This document shows positions 36,553-44,497 of a stretch of DNA of 64,000 nucleotides, in pieces. The notes below the pieces were generated by a model. It was given only the letters and a program-made list of their open reading frames with translations. It did no database searches and was not told the origin of the DNA. A program made the translations under genes and the position numbers. How positions within the stretch are numbered: the first letter of the stretch is position 1; each line of letters starts with the position of its first letter. The stretch comes from a virus. The stretch spans positions 124,001 to 188,000 of IMG/VR virus record IMGVR_UViG_3300038301_000548; one strand, 5' to 3'.

Positions 36553-36557
36553 AATAA

Positions 36558-36565
36558 TAAGTAGT
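36558..36565 (-). promoter_or_regulatory. ACTACTTA element before 220-aa tagged gene
   Basis: Same octamer variant and spacing to the ATG as the preceding cassette. Upstream lies junction-repeat copy 3. Confidence 0.45.
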
Positions 36566-36578
36566 CTCCAAAAATAAT

Positions 36579-36603
36579 AAAAGTTGGTGGAGGTGGCGGG
36601 AGT
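36579..36603 (-). repeat. Cassette junction repeat, copy 3
   Basis: Full-length copy beginning at the stop codon of the 36604 gene. The downstream (coding strand) sequence continues into the ACTACTTA element, so the conserved junction spans about 70 bp including the tag codons. Confidence 0.85.
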
Positions 36604-36897
36604 TTATGTTTTAGAACTTGATGTAGTGTCTGTTACGTGTGGTTGTTTTTCGTGCTTTCTTACAAGGCGCTCAAGATACTTTATTCTTTTTTGTAATTTT
36701 AAAATCTTATCTTGTGTGGCATCACGGCCAGTGTTTGGGTCTCCAAGCTCTTGCCACAAGGCGGACAAATACTGTTGGTGATGCAATGTAAACGGGATTG
36801 TTTTGTTGGTGCTTGTGCCTTCACTCCACTCTTCTTTAAGTATCTGTCTTGTCTCTTGTTCTATCATTTCTATCAACAATTTCTTTGTGATTTTCAT
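36604..36897 (-). CDS. Class B tagged protein, coiled-coil
   Basis: 97 residues. Starts MKITKKLLIEMIEQETRQI followed by LKEE, the class B tag with candidate cleavage after LKE. The rest contains a heptad-like helix (KILKLQKRIKYLERLVRKHEK) and a Ser/Thr tail. AAGGAG 8 nt upstream of the ATG gives a normal start, unlike the class A cassettes. Flanked by junction repeats. Confidence 0.78.
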   Translation of the reverse strand: MKITKKLLIEMIEQETRQILKEEWSEGTSTNKTIPFTLHHQQYLSALWQELGDPNTGRDATQDKILKLQKRIKYLERLVRKHEKQPHVTDTTSSSKT

Positions 36898-36915
36898 TAT
36901 AAAATCTCCTTACAG

Positions 36916-36923
36916 TAATTAGT
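36916..36923 (-). promoter_or_regulatory. ACTAATTA element
   Basis: Variant of the octamer placed about 19 nt before the ATG at 36897, a distance compatible with a short leader carrying the AAGGAG. Confidence 0.35.
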
Positions 36924-36936
36924 GCTGAATATAAGA

Positions 36937-36961
36937 AAAAGTTGGTGGAGGTGGCGGAAGT
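36937..36961 (-). repeat. Cassette junction repeat, copy 4
   Basis: Full copy with one change (GGCGGAAG). It follows the stop of the outer-membrane-like protein gene by 9 bp. Confidence 0.82.
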
Positions 36962-36969
36962 CGTTTATT

Positions 36970-37518
36970 TTACCAGTTTACGCCGGTAGTGATAGCTGTA
37001 GCCCAATAGTTGTTGACGTCGGGCACAAAACTCAAGTGAACCGGTACACTAAACACGCCGGCGTCCATTGTGTAGCCGATGGCTGCTGTCAGGTGAACAT
37101 ATTTGTCTTCTCCTGAAGGATCGTGGAATGACAACTGAGGGCCGACTGCTAATTGAATTGATTTGTCGATCTCAAACCCAACTAAAACCCGAGCTGATGG
37201 TGATACTACGCTTTGATCTAATCCTGTGATACTCACATTTTGAATAAACAGGACATCCAACCAATCTCCCCCTGGCATACATTGCTGCAGTTCGAATCCC
37301 ATTGTGAACATGTGTGGACTGTTAAGCTTCGATTCTGTGCCATCTGCATCAGGTGCGTCAGCCTTGTTGGCATAAACATAACCTAACCTGAGTCCTGAGC
37401 GCTTTGTCCATTTTTTGACACCCTCTTTATCTGTTGGGTGGGCCTTTGCTTGTGGGCACCCAATGAGTGCCAAAGTTGCGAACATTACTGTTGCTACTAA
37501 AATTATTTTCTTTAACAT
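36970..37518 (-). CDS. Outer-membrane beta-barrel-like lipoprotein
   Basis: 182 residues. Signal peptide LVATVMFATLALIGC with lipobox Cys21. The mature part alternates polar and hydrophobic residues in short strands (GLRLGYVYAN, HMFTMGFELQQ, ARVLVGFEI, IQLAVGPQLSFHD, VHLTAAIGYTMD) and ends in Trp (ATAITTGVNW), as Bam-dependent barrels end in an aromatic. Lipobox and barrel together are odd. It may alter phage receptors or exclude superinfection (inference). It sits within the cassette array without a tag. Confidence 0.75.
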   Translation of the reverse strand: MLKKIILVATVMFATLALIGCPQAKAHPTDKEGVKKWTKRSGLRLGYVYANKADAPDADGTESKLNSPHMFTMGFELQQCMPGGDWLDVLFIQNVSITGLDQSVVSPSARVLVGFEIDKSIQLAVGPQLSFHDPSGEDKYVHLTAAIGYTMDAGVFSVPVHLSFVPDVNNYWATAITTGVNW

Positions 37519-37582
37519 TTATATACTCCTATCTTTTTTAATGCTAGGGGTAGTATACAATATTTCCATCTATATGTTAAAT

Positions 37583-37608
37583 AAAAGTTGGTGGGGGTGG
37601 CGGGAGTC
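37583..37608 (-). repeat. Cassette junction repeat, copy 5
   Basis: Full copy with one base change (GGTGGGGGTGG). It is upstream of the barrel-protein gene by about 65 bp, so this gene too is enclosed by two copies. Confidence 0.82.
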
Positions 37609-37695
37609 ATTTTCTTTATCCTTGGACAAAACTTACCCCCCCTAGCACCAATGGTATACACCTTTTGTTTCCCACTTTGCGGGAACATAAAAATA

Positions 37696-37746
37696 TTATT
37701 GACTAACATAAGCATAACCATCTTGACGCTCAATGTGAATAGTCAT
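37696..37746 (-). CDS. 16-residue mini-ORF with strong RBS
   Basis: MTIHIERQDGYAYVSQ, with AAGGAG 6-7 nt before the ATG at 37746. The well-placed Shine-Dalgarno is the only evidence. It could be a leader peptide, a remnant of a lost cassette, or a true microprotein. Confidence 0.35.
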   Translation of the reverse strand: MTIHIERQDGYAYVSQ

Positions 37747-37900
37747 TTTCTTCTCCTTCTTTGTTTGGCGAGGATTCAAATGAGACAATTATACTCCATT
37801 TAGAAGTAAATGTCGACCTTTTGTCTCGGATAAAACTTACTCCACTTGGCTCCAAGTGTTGACCTTTAAGGTGGAAACGCCCAAAGTTTTGGGTGGATTT

Positions 37901-37918
37901 GGAGGTGGCGGGAGTTTA
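37901..37918 (-). repeat. Cassette junction repeat, copy 6 (half)
   Basis: Only the GGAGGTGGCGGGAGT half is present, preceded by GTGGATTT exactly as in the right half of split copy 2. This suggests that both derive from the same inserted form. Confidence 0.75.
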
Positions 37919-37940
37919 ATCGCCATGGATCCAGAACTTT

Positions 37941-39347
37941 TTACTTGTCGATATTTTTCGTTGGGCGAACGATTATGTTTGGTCTGTTTCTTGTCGACAG
38001 CCGCGGCAGAAGGTGTACATGAGTAGTCCGAGCATCCAAGACCGCGACGACGCCTACATCGGGAGTCGGGTGAAATGGTACCGAGCTAACATATTCTACA
38101 GCGTGGCTTTTAACACCACGGGCGTGGGATCTTGATGGGACATTCATTCGAACGGGGGTGACCAGATTTTTTGCAAAAGCTTCTGGCCGCTTGCCGCGTG
38201 GGGTTCTATAAACATTAGTTATATGGCTTACCATATTATCTGGGCCCCCGCCAGTGGCTCCTTTGGGACCCGGATTGGTGAATATCCGGCTTGAAAAGAT
38301 CCTTCTTGCTATCTCTAGAGAAGTGAGTCCTTCTTCCGCAGATGAAATCTTTCCAAAAGTAGGTCTCGCGGGATTCAAAAGGAACCCTTTTTCTCTAATT
38401 GCGTAATTAACATCTAACATTGTTTGGCCTTTCGATGCGTATCGCACTTTGTGAATATAATAATCGTATGAAGGATCTAAAACTTCGGAGAGATTATCCA
38501 TAAGAACGATGTCCTCTTGAGCAATATCTAGCCGGTCTTTTCTCTGTGGGCGGCCACCGGCGCGTGGACCGTATCTGGGCGTTGGCGCCATGGGTGGCGC
38601 GCCGGAGAAAAAAGCGCCACCGGGTTGAATACCATCTGCCCTGTACATTCCATAATTTTCGCGAGGGACTTTTTTTGACATCTTAATTTCGCGGTTTGCG
38701 GCGTCCACTTTCGGCCGGCCGGGTTCACGGCCCCATGAATGCCTCATCGATTTCGCCAACTTTGTTTTAGAAAAAACCTTGCTAACTAATCCCAGGATCC
38801 TGCTGATACTTACAGAAAGGGCGCCGATTCCGGCACTGATGGCGATTTGTTCGACAAGTGCTTGAGTGGCTTCCTCGATTTTTTCAAACGGAGTTAGATA
38901 AGTTTCGCCCTGATAACTTTGGTTTTTAGTTTTAGTGGAATCTCCAAAAGCCATCCCGTCAAAGCGTCGCGGCGTAGATAAAGTGGACCCACGCTGGACG
39001 TCACGCGTAAAATGGAAGTCTAACCAACCCGGGTTTTCGTCTTCAATAGCTTTTATTTGAGGTACCTCCTTAAAAAATTTTATTGTTTCCGATTGGGCGC
39101 GCCAAGTATCCATATCAGTAGCCAGTAACTTATCATAATAAATTTTAATCTTTCTGATAAGGCTGTTATACCACTTTTGATACTCCAAGGTTTTTTTTTC
39201 TTTTTTTTCTTTTTCTTTTTTTTCTTCTTCTTCTTCTTCTCTCTCACTTTTTTGCTTCTGTCGTTTGTGGTAAGCGCGGCGCGCCGGGTCTTCTTTAAGG
39301 ATTTCAGATCCAACATAGGCGCGCCAAATTTCCATTATAAGTTTCAT
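37941..39347 (-). CDS. Tagged cargo protein (468 aa), possible effector
   Basis: Starts MKLIMEIWRAYVGSEILKE, class A tag. Residues 25-55 are a Glu/Lys run coded by a long purine tract, making a charged helix or linker. A short hydrophobic helix follows (ALVEQIAISAGIGALSVSISRILGLVSKVF, about 165-195), then a Gly/Pro/Arg-rich hinge and a C-terminal globular domain of about 180 residues beginning YDYYIHKVRYASKGQ. Large, tagged and multi-domain, it occupies the place of T4 Alt, but I see no clear ADP-ribosyltransferase triad. Confidence 0.78.
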   Translation of the reverse strand: MKLIMEIWRAYVGSEILKEDPARRAYHKRQKQKSEREEEEEEKKEKEKKEKKTLEYQKWYNSLIRKIKIYYDKLLATDMDTWRAQSETIKFFKEVPQIKAIEDENPGWLDFHFTRDVQRGSTLSTPRRFDGMAFGDSTKTKNQSYQGETYLTPFEKIEEATQALVEQIAISAGIGALSVSISRILGLVSKVFSKTKLAKSMRHSWGREPGRPKVDAANREIKMSKKVPRENYGMYRADGIQPGGAFFSGAPPMAPTPRYGPRAGGRPQRKDRLDIAQEDIVLMDNLSEVLDPSYDYYIHKVRYASKGQTMLDVNYAIREKGFLLNPARPTFGKISSAEEGLTSLEIARRIFSSRIFTNPGPKGATGGGPDNMVSHITNVYRTPRGKRPEAFAKNLVTPVRMNVPSRSHARGVKSHAVEYVSSVPFHPTPDVGVVAVLDARTTHVHLLPRLSTRNRPNIIVRPTKNIDK

Positions 39348-39367
39348 ATATAAGACTCTCCTCTTTA

Positions 39368-39375
39368 TAAGTAGT
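39368..39375 (-). promoter_or_regulatory. ACTACTTA element before 468-aa tagged gene
   Basis: Octamer variant about 20 nt before the ATG at 39347. GGAGAG lies between the two and can serve as the ribosome site. Confidence 0.45.
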
Positions 39376-39402
39376 TTATATTAAGGTATTAAAGAACAAG
39401 AA

Positions 39403-39426
39403 AAAACTTGTGGAGGTGGCGGGAGT
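39403..39426 (-). repeat. Cassette junction repeat, copy 7
   Basis: Full copy with ACTTG instead of GTTGG at the outer end. It overlaps the TGA stop of the 39426 gene by its first bases. It is the last copy in this direction; none is seen beyond 39.4 kb. Confidence 0.8.
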
Positions 39427-39866
39427 CATTCTATGTTGTCTAAGTCAATAAGCCAAACCTCTACAGGGTAGTTAACATCTCTACAATGTTGCATCCCCAT
39501 CATGGTCAACCTAGTGTTACCAGCAATAAGAGTATATTCCCCATTAACTTTTTTAACTATTGGCAACTCTATTTCTCCAGAATCAAACATTTTGCCTACG
39601 CGTTCCTGTCTATCTGATGTGAGATTTTGATACTCTTCTTCCATTTCTTTGCAGATATCCGAAAACTGTGTGTTCTTAATTTGGCCTGCTATTGGTAGGG
39701 CATCTATTACTTTCCCCTTTGAGGATATTTCTATCCAAGATTCTTTTGTTGGAAAATCTTCACTATGATGAACTCTTGCTTCATCCCACTCAAAATTAAA
39801 GTTTGGGTCTCGAAAACTTATAGATTCGTTTAAATATCTTCTCCAGCTTTCCATTATAAGTTTCAT
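39426..39866 (-). CDS. Tagged ParB/Srx-fold protein
   Basis: 146 residues, class A tag MKLIMESWRRYLNES (candidate cut after LNE). The C-terminal half IELPIVKKVNGEYTLIAGNTRLTMM matches the ParB/sulfiredoxin-type nuclease/CTPase fold, with the G-N-T-R-L in place of the ParB G-x-R-R/H-R-x box. Such folds act as nucleases or nucleotide-binding modules. The ATG overlaps the stop of the upstream HTH gene (ATGA). A packaged DNA-acting protein is inferred. Confidence 0.8.
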   Translation of the reverse strand: MKLIMESWRRYLNESISFRDPNFNFEWDEARVHHSEDFPTKESWIEISSKGKVIDALPIAGQIKNTQFSDICKEMEEEYQNLTSDRQERVGKMFDSGEIELPIVKKVNGEYTLIAGNTRLTMMGMQHCRDVNYPVEVWLIDLDNIE

Positions 39867-40243
39867 AGTACTTCATATTCCCTGTTGGTACTATTTAGTT
39901 TAATTTTGTGCTTTTTGATTAGATTATTCAGCTGATGCAGGTTTATCTTTAATATGGCCGCGGCGTCTCTTTTGTTTTTCGAAGCAGTTAATGCATACAG
40001 TAAAAAAGCTTCCTTGCAAATATCAGGCAACATTTTCATAATAGGAAACCCCAACAATTTACCGCCAAGACTAGAAGCTATTGACTCTATTTTAAGATAG
40101 ACCACCTCTTCTAAGGTTAGTAATTTAATCCTATTAATAAAATCTTTATTTATCTTTCTTTCTCTTAGAAGTTTTTTTTTATAATCAAAATTTTCATTTT
40201 CTGATTTGTATTTACAACCTCTAAGTGAGTTATCGAATAACAT
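39863..40243 (-). CDS. Fis-type HTH protein
   Basis: 126 residues from the ATG at 40243, preferred because AAGGA lies upstream (a TTG-started frame is 11 codons longer). The C-terminal ASKNKRDAAAILKINLHQLNNLIKKHKI is the Fis/NtrC-type helix-turn-helix (A-A-x-L-x-[IL]-x-x-x-x-L-x-x-x-I-K). The N-terminal part is basic and unassigned. A regulator of the adjacent cassette genes is plausible. Confidence 0.75.
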   Translation of the reverse strand: MLFDNSLRGCKYKSENENFDYKKKLLRERKINKDFINRIKLLTLEEVVYLKIESIASSLGGKLLGFPIMKMLPDICKEAFLLYALTASKNKRDAAAILKINLHQLNNLIKKHKIKLNSTNREYEVL

Positions 40244-40316
40244 GCTGTCCTTTTCTGCCGAACCCAACCACCTCAACTAAAATAACATATTCAAAAGCAA
40301 AAATCAAGTCTTTTAT

Positions 40317-43300
40317 TTAACTAGAACTGAGACCCGGGTTCTCTTCAGGGTTCTTAGCCTGTTCATATTCATCATTAGTCGGTTCTTCTGGGGGACTAGG
40401 TGACATCTCGTTATCCCATTTATCAAAATATAATTTAGTGTTAGCTATTAAATAATCATAAAACATCTCTTGATCCTCTGGGTTGTCTAGTTCTCCATAA
40501 TAATCAACTATAGACTTCTCAATGGTAGGATAAACTCTCTCTGCTTTATTTCTTCCGGTAGTGTCTGCGCCGGAGATCGCGCCCATTTCTTCTTCCTCTT
40601 CTTCCATTTCTGGTTCTGGCTGGGGTGCACCATCATCTGCGTCGATAAATTTATCGATGTCGCCAATACCAGTTGCAGCATCAACGCCCTCAATATCAAC
40701 ACCGACAGCTTCGGCTAGTTGCTCATCCTCAGTGCTACCGATATCATTAAGTTTGACGGGAGCTAGTGTGTCCTGAATCCATTTTACAATATGCGCTCGA
40801 AACGAAAGTTTTTGGTCCTCATCGGTTGTTAGGGTTTTGTATACGTTTCTCAAAGTTGAAAGAACGTTTGAATTCTTAAGAAGATCCTTAAGAGTGTTAA
40901 TTCCAGTACTGTCAGCTATATCAACAGTTGGATCCTCAGAAGCTGCTTCTAAAATCATTTCTCTTAGAGACAATCTAAGCTTATTCTCCTGTAAAACATA
41001 ATTGATTAAATTATCATTTTCTTTTTTCTTGGATTTAAAGAATTCTTGGAGGCCAATTCTTATTGATCTTCTAAGAGTCTCTTCCTTTTCTTCTTGTTTC
41101 ATTTCTTCTTCCTCATAATTTTTTATTAGTGGTATTGGGGCCGCATAGCCGGCAATTGCGGGTGACGCTGATGTTTCTTTTATTTCTTCCTCATCTTCCG
41201 CTAAATAGGCGTTGGAGGCGCCCGGTGTGCGCGCCTGGGTAAAGGCACCCCCGTATTGGGTTAAGTCCTTGCGGCCGCCATCAAGCAGCTTCCTGTGAGC
41301 CGGCAGCAGCTTTGCCCTCATCGCAACGAGAAAAGGATCTTGAGAGGGCGCGCCCTTGGGTGCTTTCTGAGCTTTGAAACCTTCCGATACCAGATTTATT
41401 AATGTTCCTTTGATCATTTCTTTTAAATCTTCTGCATCAATTTCTGGCTCTTTTACTTGATCTGATTCACTGTCTTGCGTGAGCGCAGGATTAATGCCAA
41501 GTATTTTTAAAACGGCCGCTACATCAGATATATCTGTTACAAAATCTTCTAAGAAAATAAGCCCGATAGGATCTTCTGATGCCAAATCGATAAAGTCTCT
41601 CATATCAGAAGCATGGAACAAATGTTTATCAGCAACCTTGCCTTCTAGCCTTTCTTCGTCTGTGAGATCTTCCGGTGATATTCTTCCTTTACCCTTATTC
41701 AACATTTGCAAGATCGTTGGGTTTTCATCTAAAAGTTCTAGATATCTAGTTGAGTGTTCAAACGGTCCAACGGATTTTGTTTGAATCGTTAGATCAGGCC
41801 TTTTCTCTTTACTTTTTTGCATGACTTTGCCACCGTATCTATCTGCGTCGGTTCCTTTTGCTCCGACACCCAGGATAACAGTCGCGCCTTTCGGCGCCGC
41901 GAATATATTATTTGGATCTGCAGGATGTTGTATGAAATCGATCGCTGTCATCATCGATGAAGCTACGCCCGCGGGGCCCAACATCACTTTTGCTTTGTTT
42001 CTTATAGGTGATTTGTCGATCATCACATTCCAACATTGTATGGCTTGATCAGCGCTAATACTTCCTCCGCCCTTAAGGGCCCGCCCTGACAGTTGTGGTG
42101 CTGACACAAAAATATAAATAACGTCAGCACCCTGAGCTAACGCTTCTGCCGCCAGGACATGTCCTTTATGTGGTGGCTTAAATGAACCAGGAAACAAAGC
42201 AATCTTTAAAGGCTGAGTCTCGCCTTGTGCGCTCTGTTCTGCGTCTTGTGAAGGTTCTATAGGACCGAACCTACCATAGCGCTCTGTGCCCAAGATTTGG
42301 TTGCTTGGAGCGAACCACCCTGTAAACTTGTAGGTGGTACCATTGAAATCAAACACAAAGCCCTCTGACGGGGTATTAATGTTTTGAACATCTTTTAATT
42401 TCGCGTATTGTTTCTTTAAATCTTCTTTGGCCGCTTCATTTGAAGAATTCTGTATTTTTGATATCGTATCAGAAATTTCATTTTGAAGTTTTTTTATTGT
42501 TGCTTCATTATCTGAGATAAAAGCAGAATGAAATCCTTCCAGGATAGCGTTTGTAAAGTCATAAAGAGAATTACTCAAAGCTGCAGTATAATTTTGGTAT
42601 TTAAAATTATCATCAAATTCTTTTATTTCGTCTTTAAGTTCTTGAGGTATACCGGCAGTGATATCCCTCATTGTCGGCCGCGGCTCGTGTAAAGGCTTTT
42701 TTGTTATAGGGTCTTTAAGTCCGCAAGGTATGAGCTGAGTCTTGTCTTTTAAGCTTCTGCAAAGCCCCATTAACCTTTGCACCAAAAGTTTGTTCCTATC
42801 CTCTGTTAATCCGAACGCGTCTATAATGGGAGTTATTTGAACCATAACAAGATCTTGTATTGTGTTAGAGTCATCGAGTCCAAAGTCTCGAACAAGATTG
42901 TCAATAGCAGATATTGAAGTCTCAAGGACAGCACCTGCTTTCTCCTGCCCTGCAGGTTCTAATCTTCTTTCTGCATGAGTCTCCACAGAAAAAATACCAG
43001 GTTCGTCAGTGCCTTTGCCCATTAGGGATTTTTCTAAAAGTTCATAGTTAGACGATAGATCTGCAGCAGCTGAACCTAGATGTTTTGAAGTAAGAGACAT
43101 TGCTGTTTTAGGGTGAAATTTGTCATGGCCGACGGCATGTATTAAGAGTGTTTTCTTATCATAAGGAATGACGTTGGTAGTGCCTTGACTTCTTGGGTCA
43201 TCTTCTTCAAGTCCGGGGGTGCCAGGATTCATGACTTCTGTATTGAAATAGATATTATCCTTCTTGGTACCAAAAATCTTTAATTGAGTATCTTTATCTA

Positions 43301-43634
43301 GCTCTGTTATAACATCTTCGAAAGCTTGGAGTGCTTCTACAAAACTATAGCGTAAAGCTTGGTTTGGGTGAGCGGAGAAAAACTCATCAAACTGCTCGAC
43401 GTCGAGACCTCCTGCTAGGATGTGCGATTTATTTCGTATAGCTCTCGCTCTTTGAGTGGCTACATCAAAGGACAGATAGACATTTTGACCGTCTGTCTTT
43501 TCAGTTCCTCGTAATCGGCCATCGACGGCCGCCTGTAATAATTGCTTCAACTCCCCGAAGGTCATCTCACCATTATCATAAATGTGGTTCATGTGACCAG
43601 CGACAGCACCCTCAGTCAGAATAGAATTACTCAC
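40317..43634 (-). CDS. Ligase-like / NMN-adenylyltransferase-like fusion (1105 aa)
   Basis: Domain 1 (about 1-445) has the nucleic-acid ligase nucleotidyltransferase motifs: I at K46 (GTEKTDGQN), a motif III-like IYFNTEVMNP, IV SEGFVFDF (near 425) and V-like TYKFTGWF. Domain 2 (about 470-650) is a cytidylyltransferase-fold enzyme: LKIALFPGSFKPPHKGHVLAAEAL with HxGH, as in NMN/nicotinate adenylyltransferases. The rest (650-1105) is helical and acidic. An early SILTE may be a prohead cleavage site. Likely roles are RNA/DNA end repair or NAD chemistry after injection (inference). Confidence 0.82.
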   Translation of the reverse strand: MSNSILTEGAVAGHMNHIYDNGEMTFGELKQLLQAAVDGRLRGTEKTDGQNVYLSFDVATQRARAIRNKSHILAGGLDVEQFDEFFSAHPNQALRYSFVEALQAFEDVITELDKDTQLKIFGTKKDNIYFNTEVMNPGTPGLEEDDPRSQGTTNVIPYDKKTLLIHAVGHDKFHPKTAMSLTSKHLGSAAADLSSNYELLEKSLMGKGTDEPGIFSVETHAERRLEPAGQEKAGAVLETSISAIDNLVRDFGLDDSNTIQDLVMVQITPIIDAFGLTEDRNKLLVQRLMGLCRSLKDKTQLIPCGLKDPITKKPLHEPRPTMRDITAGIPQELKDEIKEFDDNFKYQNYTAALSNSLYDFTNAILEGFHSAFISDNEATIKKLQNEISDTISKIQNSSNEAAKEDLKKQYAKLKDVQNINTPSEGFVFDFNGTTYKFTGWFAPSNQILGTERYGRFGPIEPSQDAEQSAQGETQPLKIALFPGSFKPPHKGHVLAAEALAQGADVIYIFVSAPQLSGRALKGGGSISADQAIQCWNVMIDKSPIRNKAKVMLGPAGVASSMMTAIDFIQHPADPNNIFAAPKGATVILGVGAKGTDADRYGGKVMQKSKEKRPDLTIQTKSVGPFEHSTRYLELLDENPTILQMLNKGKGRISPEDLTDEERLEGKVADKHLFHASDMRDFIDLASEDPIGLIFLEDFVTDISDVAAVLKILGINPALTQDSESDQVKEPEIDAEDLKEMIKGTLINLVSEGFKAQKAPKGAPSQDPFLVAMRAKLLPAHRKLLDGGRKDLTQYGGAFTQARTPGASNAYLAEDEEEIKETSASPAIAGYAAPIPLIKNYEEEEMKQEEKEETLRRSIRIGLQEFFKSKKKENDNLINYVLQENKLRLSLREMILEAASEDPTVDIADSTGINTLKDLLKNSNVLSTLRNVYKTLTTDEDQKLSFRAHIVKWIQDTLAPVKLNDIGSTEDEQLAEAVGVDIEGVDAATGIGDIDKFIDADDGAPQPEPEMEEEEEEMGAISGADTTGRNKAERVYPTIEKSIVDYYGELDNPEDQEMFYDYLIANTKLYFDKWDNEMSPSPPEEPTNDEYEQAKNPEENPGLSSS

Positions 43635-43643
43635 AATATTGCC

Positions 43644-44036
43644 CTATCTAGTCCAAAGTTTTGTTAATTTATTGAAAATATTCTCGTCTCTTTGTCCGAA
43701 GCGATTTTCATATATAGCGTGTTCTTCCTCTGGGGTTTGGACTTCCTGTTTCACGCTCGCAGCGCTGCTGTCTTTATCTTCTTTTGGGCACGCACACTTG
43801 GCGCCTGCGGCTGCATTTTTCTTACAAGCAGGACAGGCGTCTCCTTTACATTGATCGCCTGCTGCGCATTTGTGACCTTCACCTTCTTTGATAGTCTCTT
43901 CATCAGTGTCGTCGTCACGCTTATGGTTGCCGCAACCGCCTTCATCTATCTCTTCTGGCGCTTTTTGTTTCTCTAATTTTGCCTCGAGAATCTTCCCAAT
44001 GAGACCCTTGAGTTCTTTTTTTGAAATCTTAACCAT
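43644..44036 (-). CDS. Internal in-frame start product: class B tagged Cys-rich protein
   Basis: Starting at the ATG at 44036 (codon 144 of the longer frame) gives 130 residues with a proper class B tag at the N-terminus. AAAGGAG lies 9 nt upstream. The reading frame is continuous with the peptidase, so either a stop codon was lost between two genes or both forms are made. Confidence 0.5.
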   Translation of the reverse strand: MVKISKKELKGLIGKILEAKLEKQKAPEEIDEGGCGNHKRDDDTDEETIKEGEGHKCAAGDQCKGDACPACKKNAAAGAKCACPKEDKDSSAASVKQEVQTPEEEHAIYENRFGQRDENIFNKLTKLWTR

Positions 44037-44465
44037 TTTCTTATTCTCCTTTAAATTAATAGTTACATTATCTATATTTATTTGTGTTTTATAGTTGTCT
44101 TCCCAGTCTCGGAAACACATATTGCCCTTCTCGTAAGCTTCCCTTTCCATTTCGCGCATATGCGGGTTTGTTTGGGCATATCCCATTCCCATTTCTCCAC
44201 ATTTTTCAGCGCTGAGATCTCCCCGTAGATTTTGTGTATGATGCACTAGCTCATGGGCATAAGATCTTAGGACATCTTTCGGGTGCCTGTTTGAAACAAA
44301 AAGGGTAATAGATTCGTCTTGAGGGTCGTAATATGCAGTTTTTCCTAGAATATTTGAAGCATTTTCTGGGTCTTTCTTATAAAAAAGCTTCGGAGGCCTT
44401 TTAAAGCCCAGTCTTTTTTTAGCAAAACCTTGTAAACTGTCAATAAGTGGCTGTAATTCTTGCAT
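43644..44465 (-). CDS. Zinc metallopeptidase fused to a tagged Cys-rich protein
   Basis: 273 residues. The first 140 carry a zincin motif H71-E72-x-x-H75 (RSYAHELVHHTQ) and EREAYEKGNMC as likely third-ligand region. From residue 144 a class B tag begins internally (MVKISKKELKGLIGKILEAK), preceded by AAAGGAG; then a Cys-rich zinc-ribbon-like segment (KCAAGDQCKGDACPACKK) and an acidic tail. Probably two proteins are made from one frame. Confidence 0.82.
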   Translation of the reverse strand: MQELQPLIDSLQGFAKKRLGFKRPPKLFYKKDPENASNILGKTAYYDPQDESITLFVSNRHPKDVLRSYAHELVHHTQNLRGDLSAEKCGEMGMGYAQTNPHMREMEREAYEKGNMCFRDWEDNYKTQINIDNVTINLKENKKMVKISKKELKGLIGKILEAKLEKQKAPEEIDEGGCGNHKRDDDTDEETIKEGEGHKCAAGDQCKGDACPACKKNAAAGAKCACPKEDKDSSAASVKQEVQTPEEEHAIYENRFGQRDENIFNKLTKLWTR

Positions 44466-44497
44466 GCATAGTCCCTATAAGCTCAAATCGCTATAAA

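Larger units (their letters stand above)
37519..37940. other. 422-bp intergenic with repeats, hairpins and a mini-ORF
   Basis: Bounded by junction-repeat copies 5 (37583-37608) and 6 (right half only, 37901-37918). Between them are small hairpins: TTCCC/GGGAA around 37665-37682, ACTTGG/CCAAGT around 37840-37853, and CCCAAA/TTTGGG around 37880-37893. Two related strings (ACAAAACTTACCCC and TAAAACTTACTCCAC) suggest a degenerate duplication of the hairpin insert of copy 2. It contains the 16-codon ORF listed separately. Confidence 0.6.

Noticed and set aside
37512-37733. Minus-strand 73-aa ORF across the repeat region
   Set aside because: It reads through the junction repeat and hairpins, has no ribosome site, and competes with the better supported 16-codon ORF.
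37941-39347. T4 Alt-type ADP-ribosyltransferase
   Set aside because: Position and tag fit, but I could not find a convincing R-S-ExE triad in the C-terminal domain.
40508-40702. Minus-strand 64-aa ORF within the ligase/NMNAT-like gene
   Set aside because: Frame shadow of an acidic low-complexity coding stretch.
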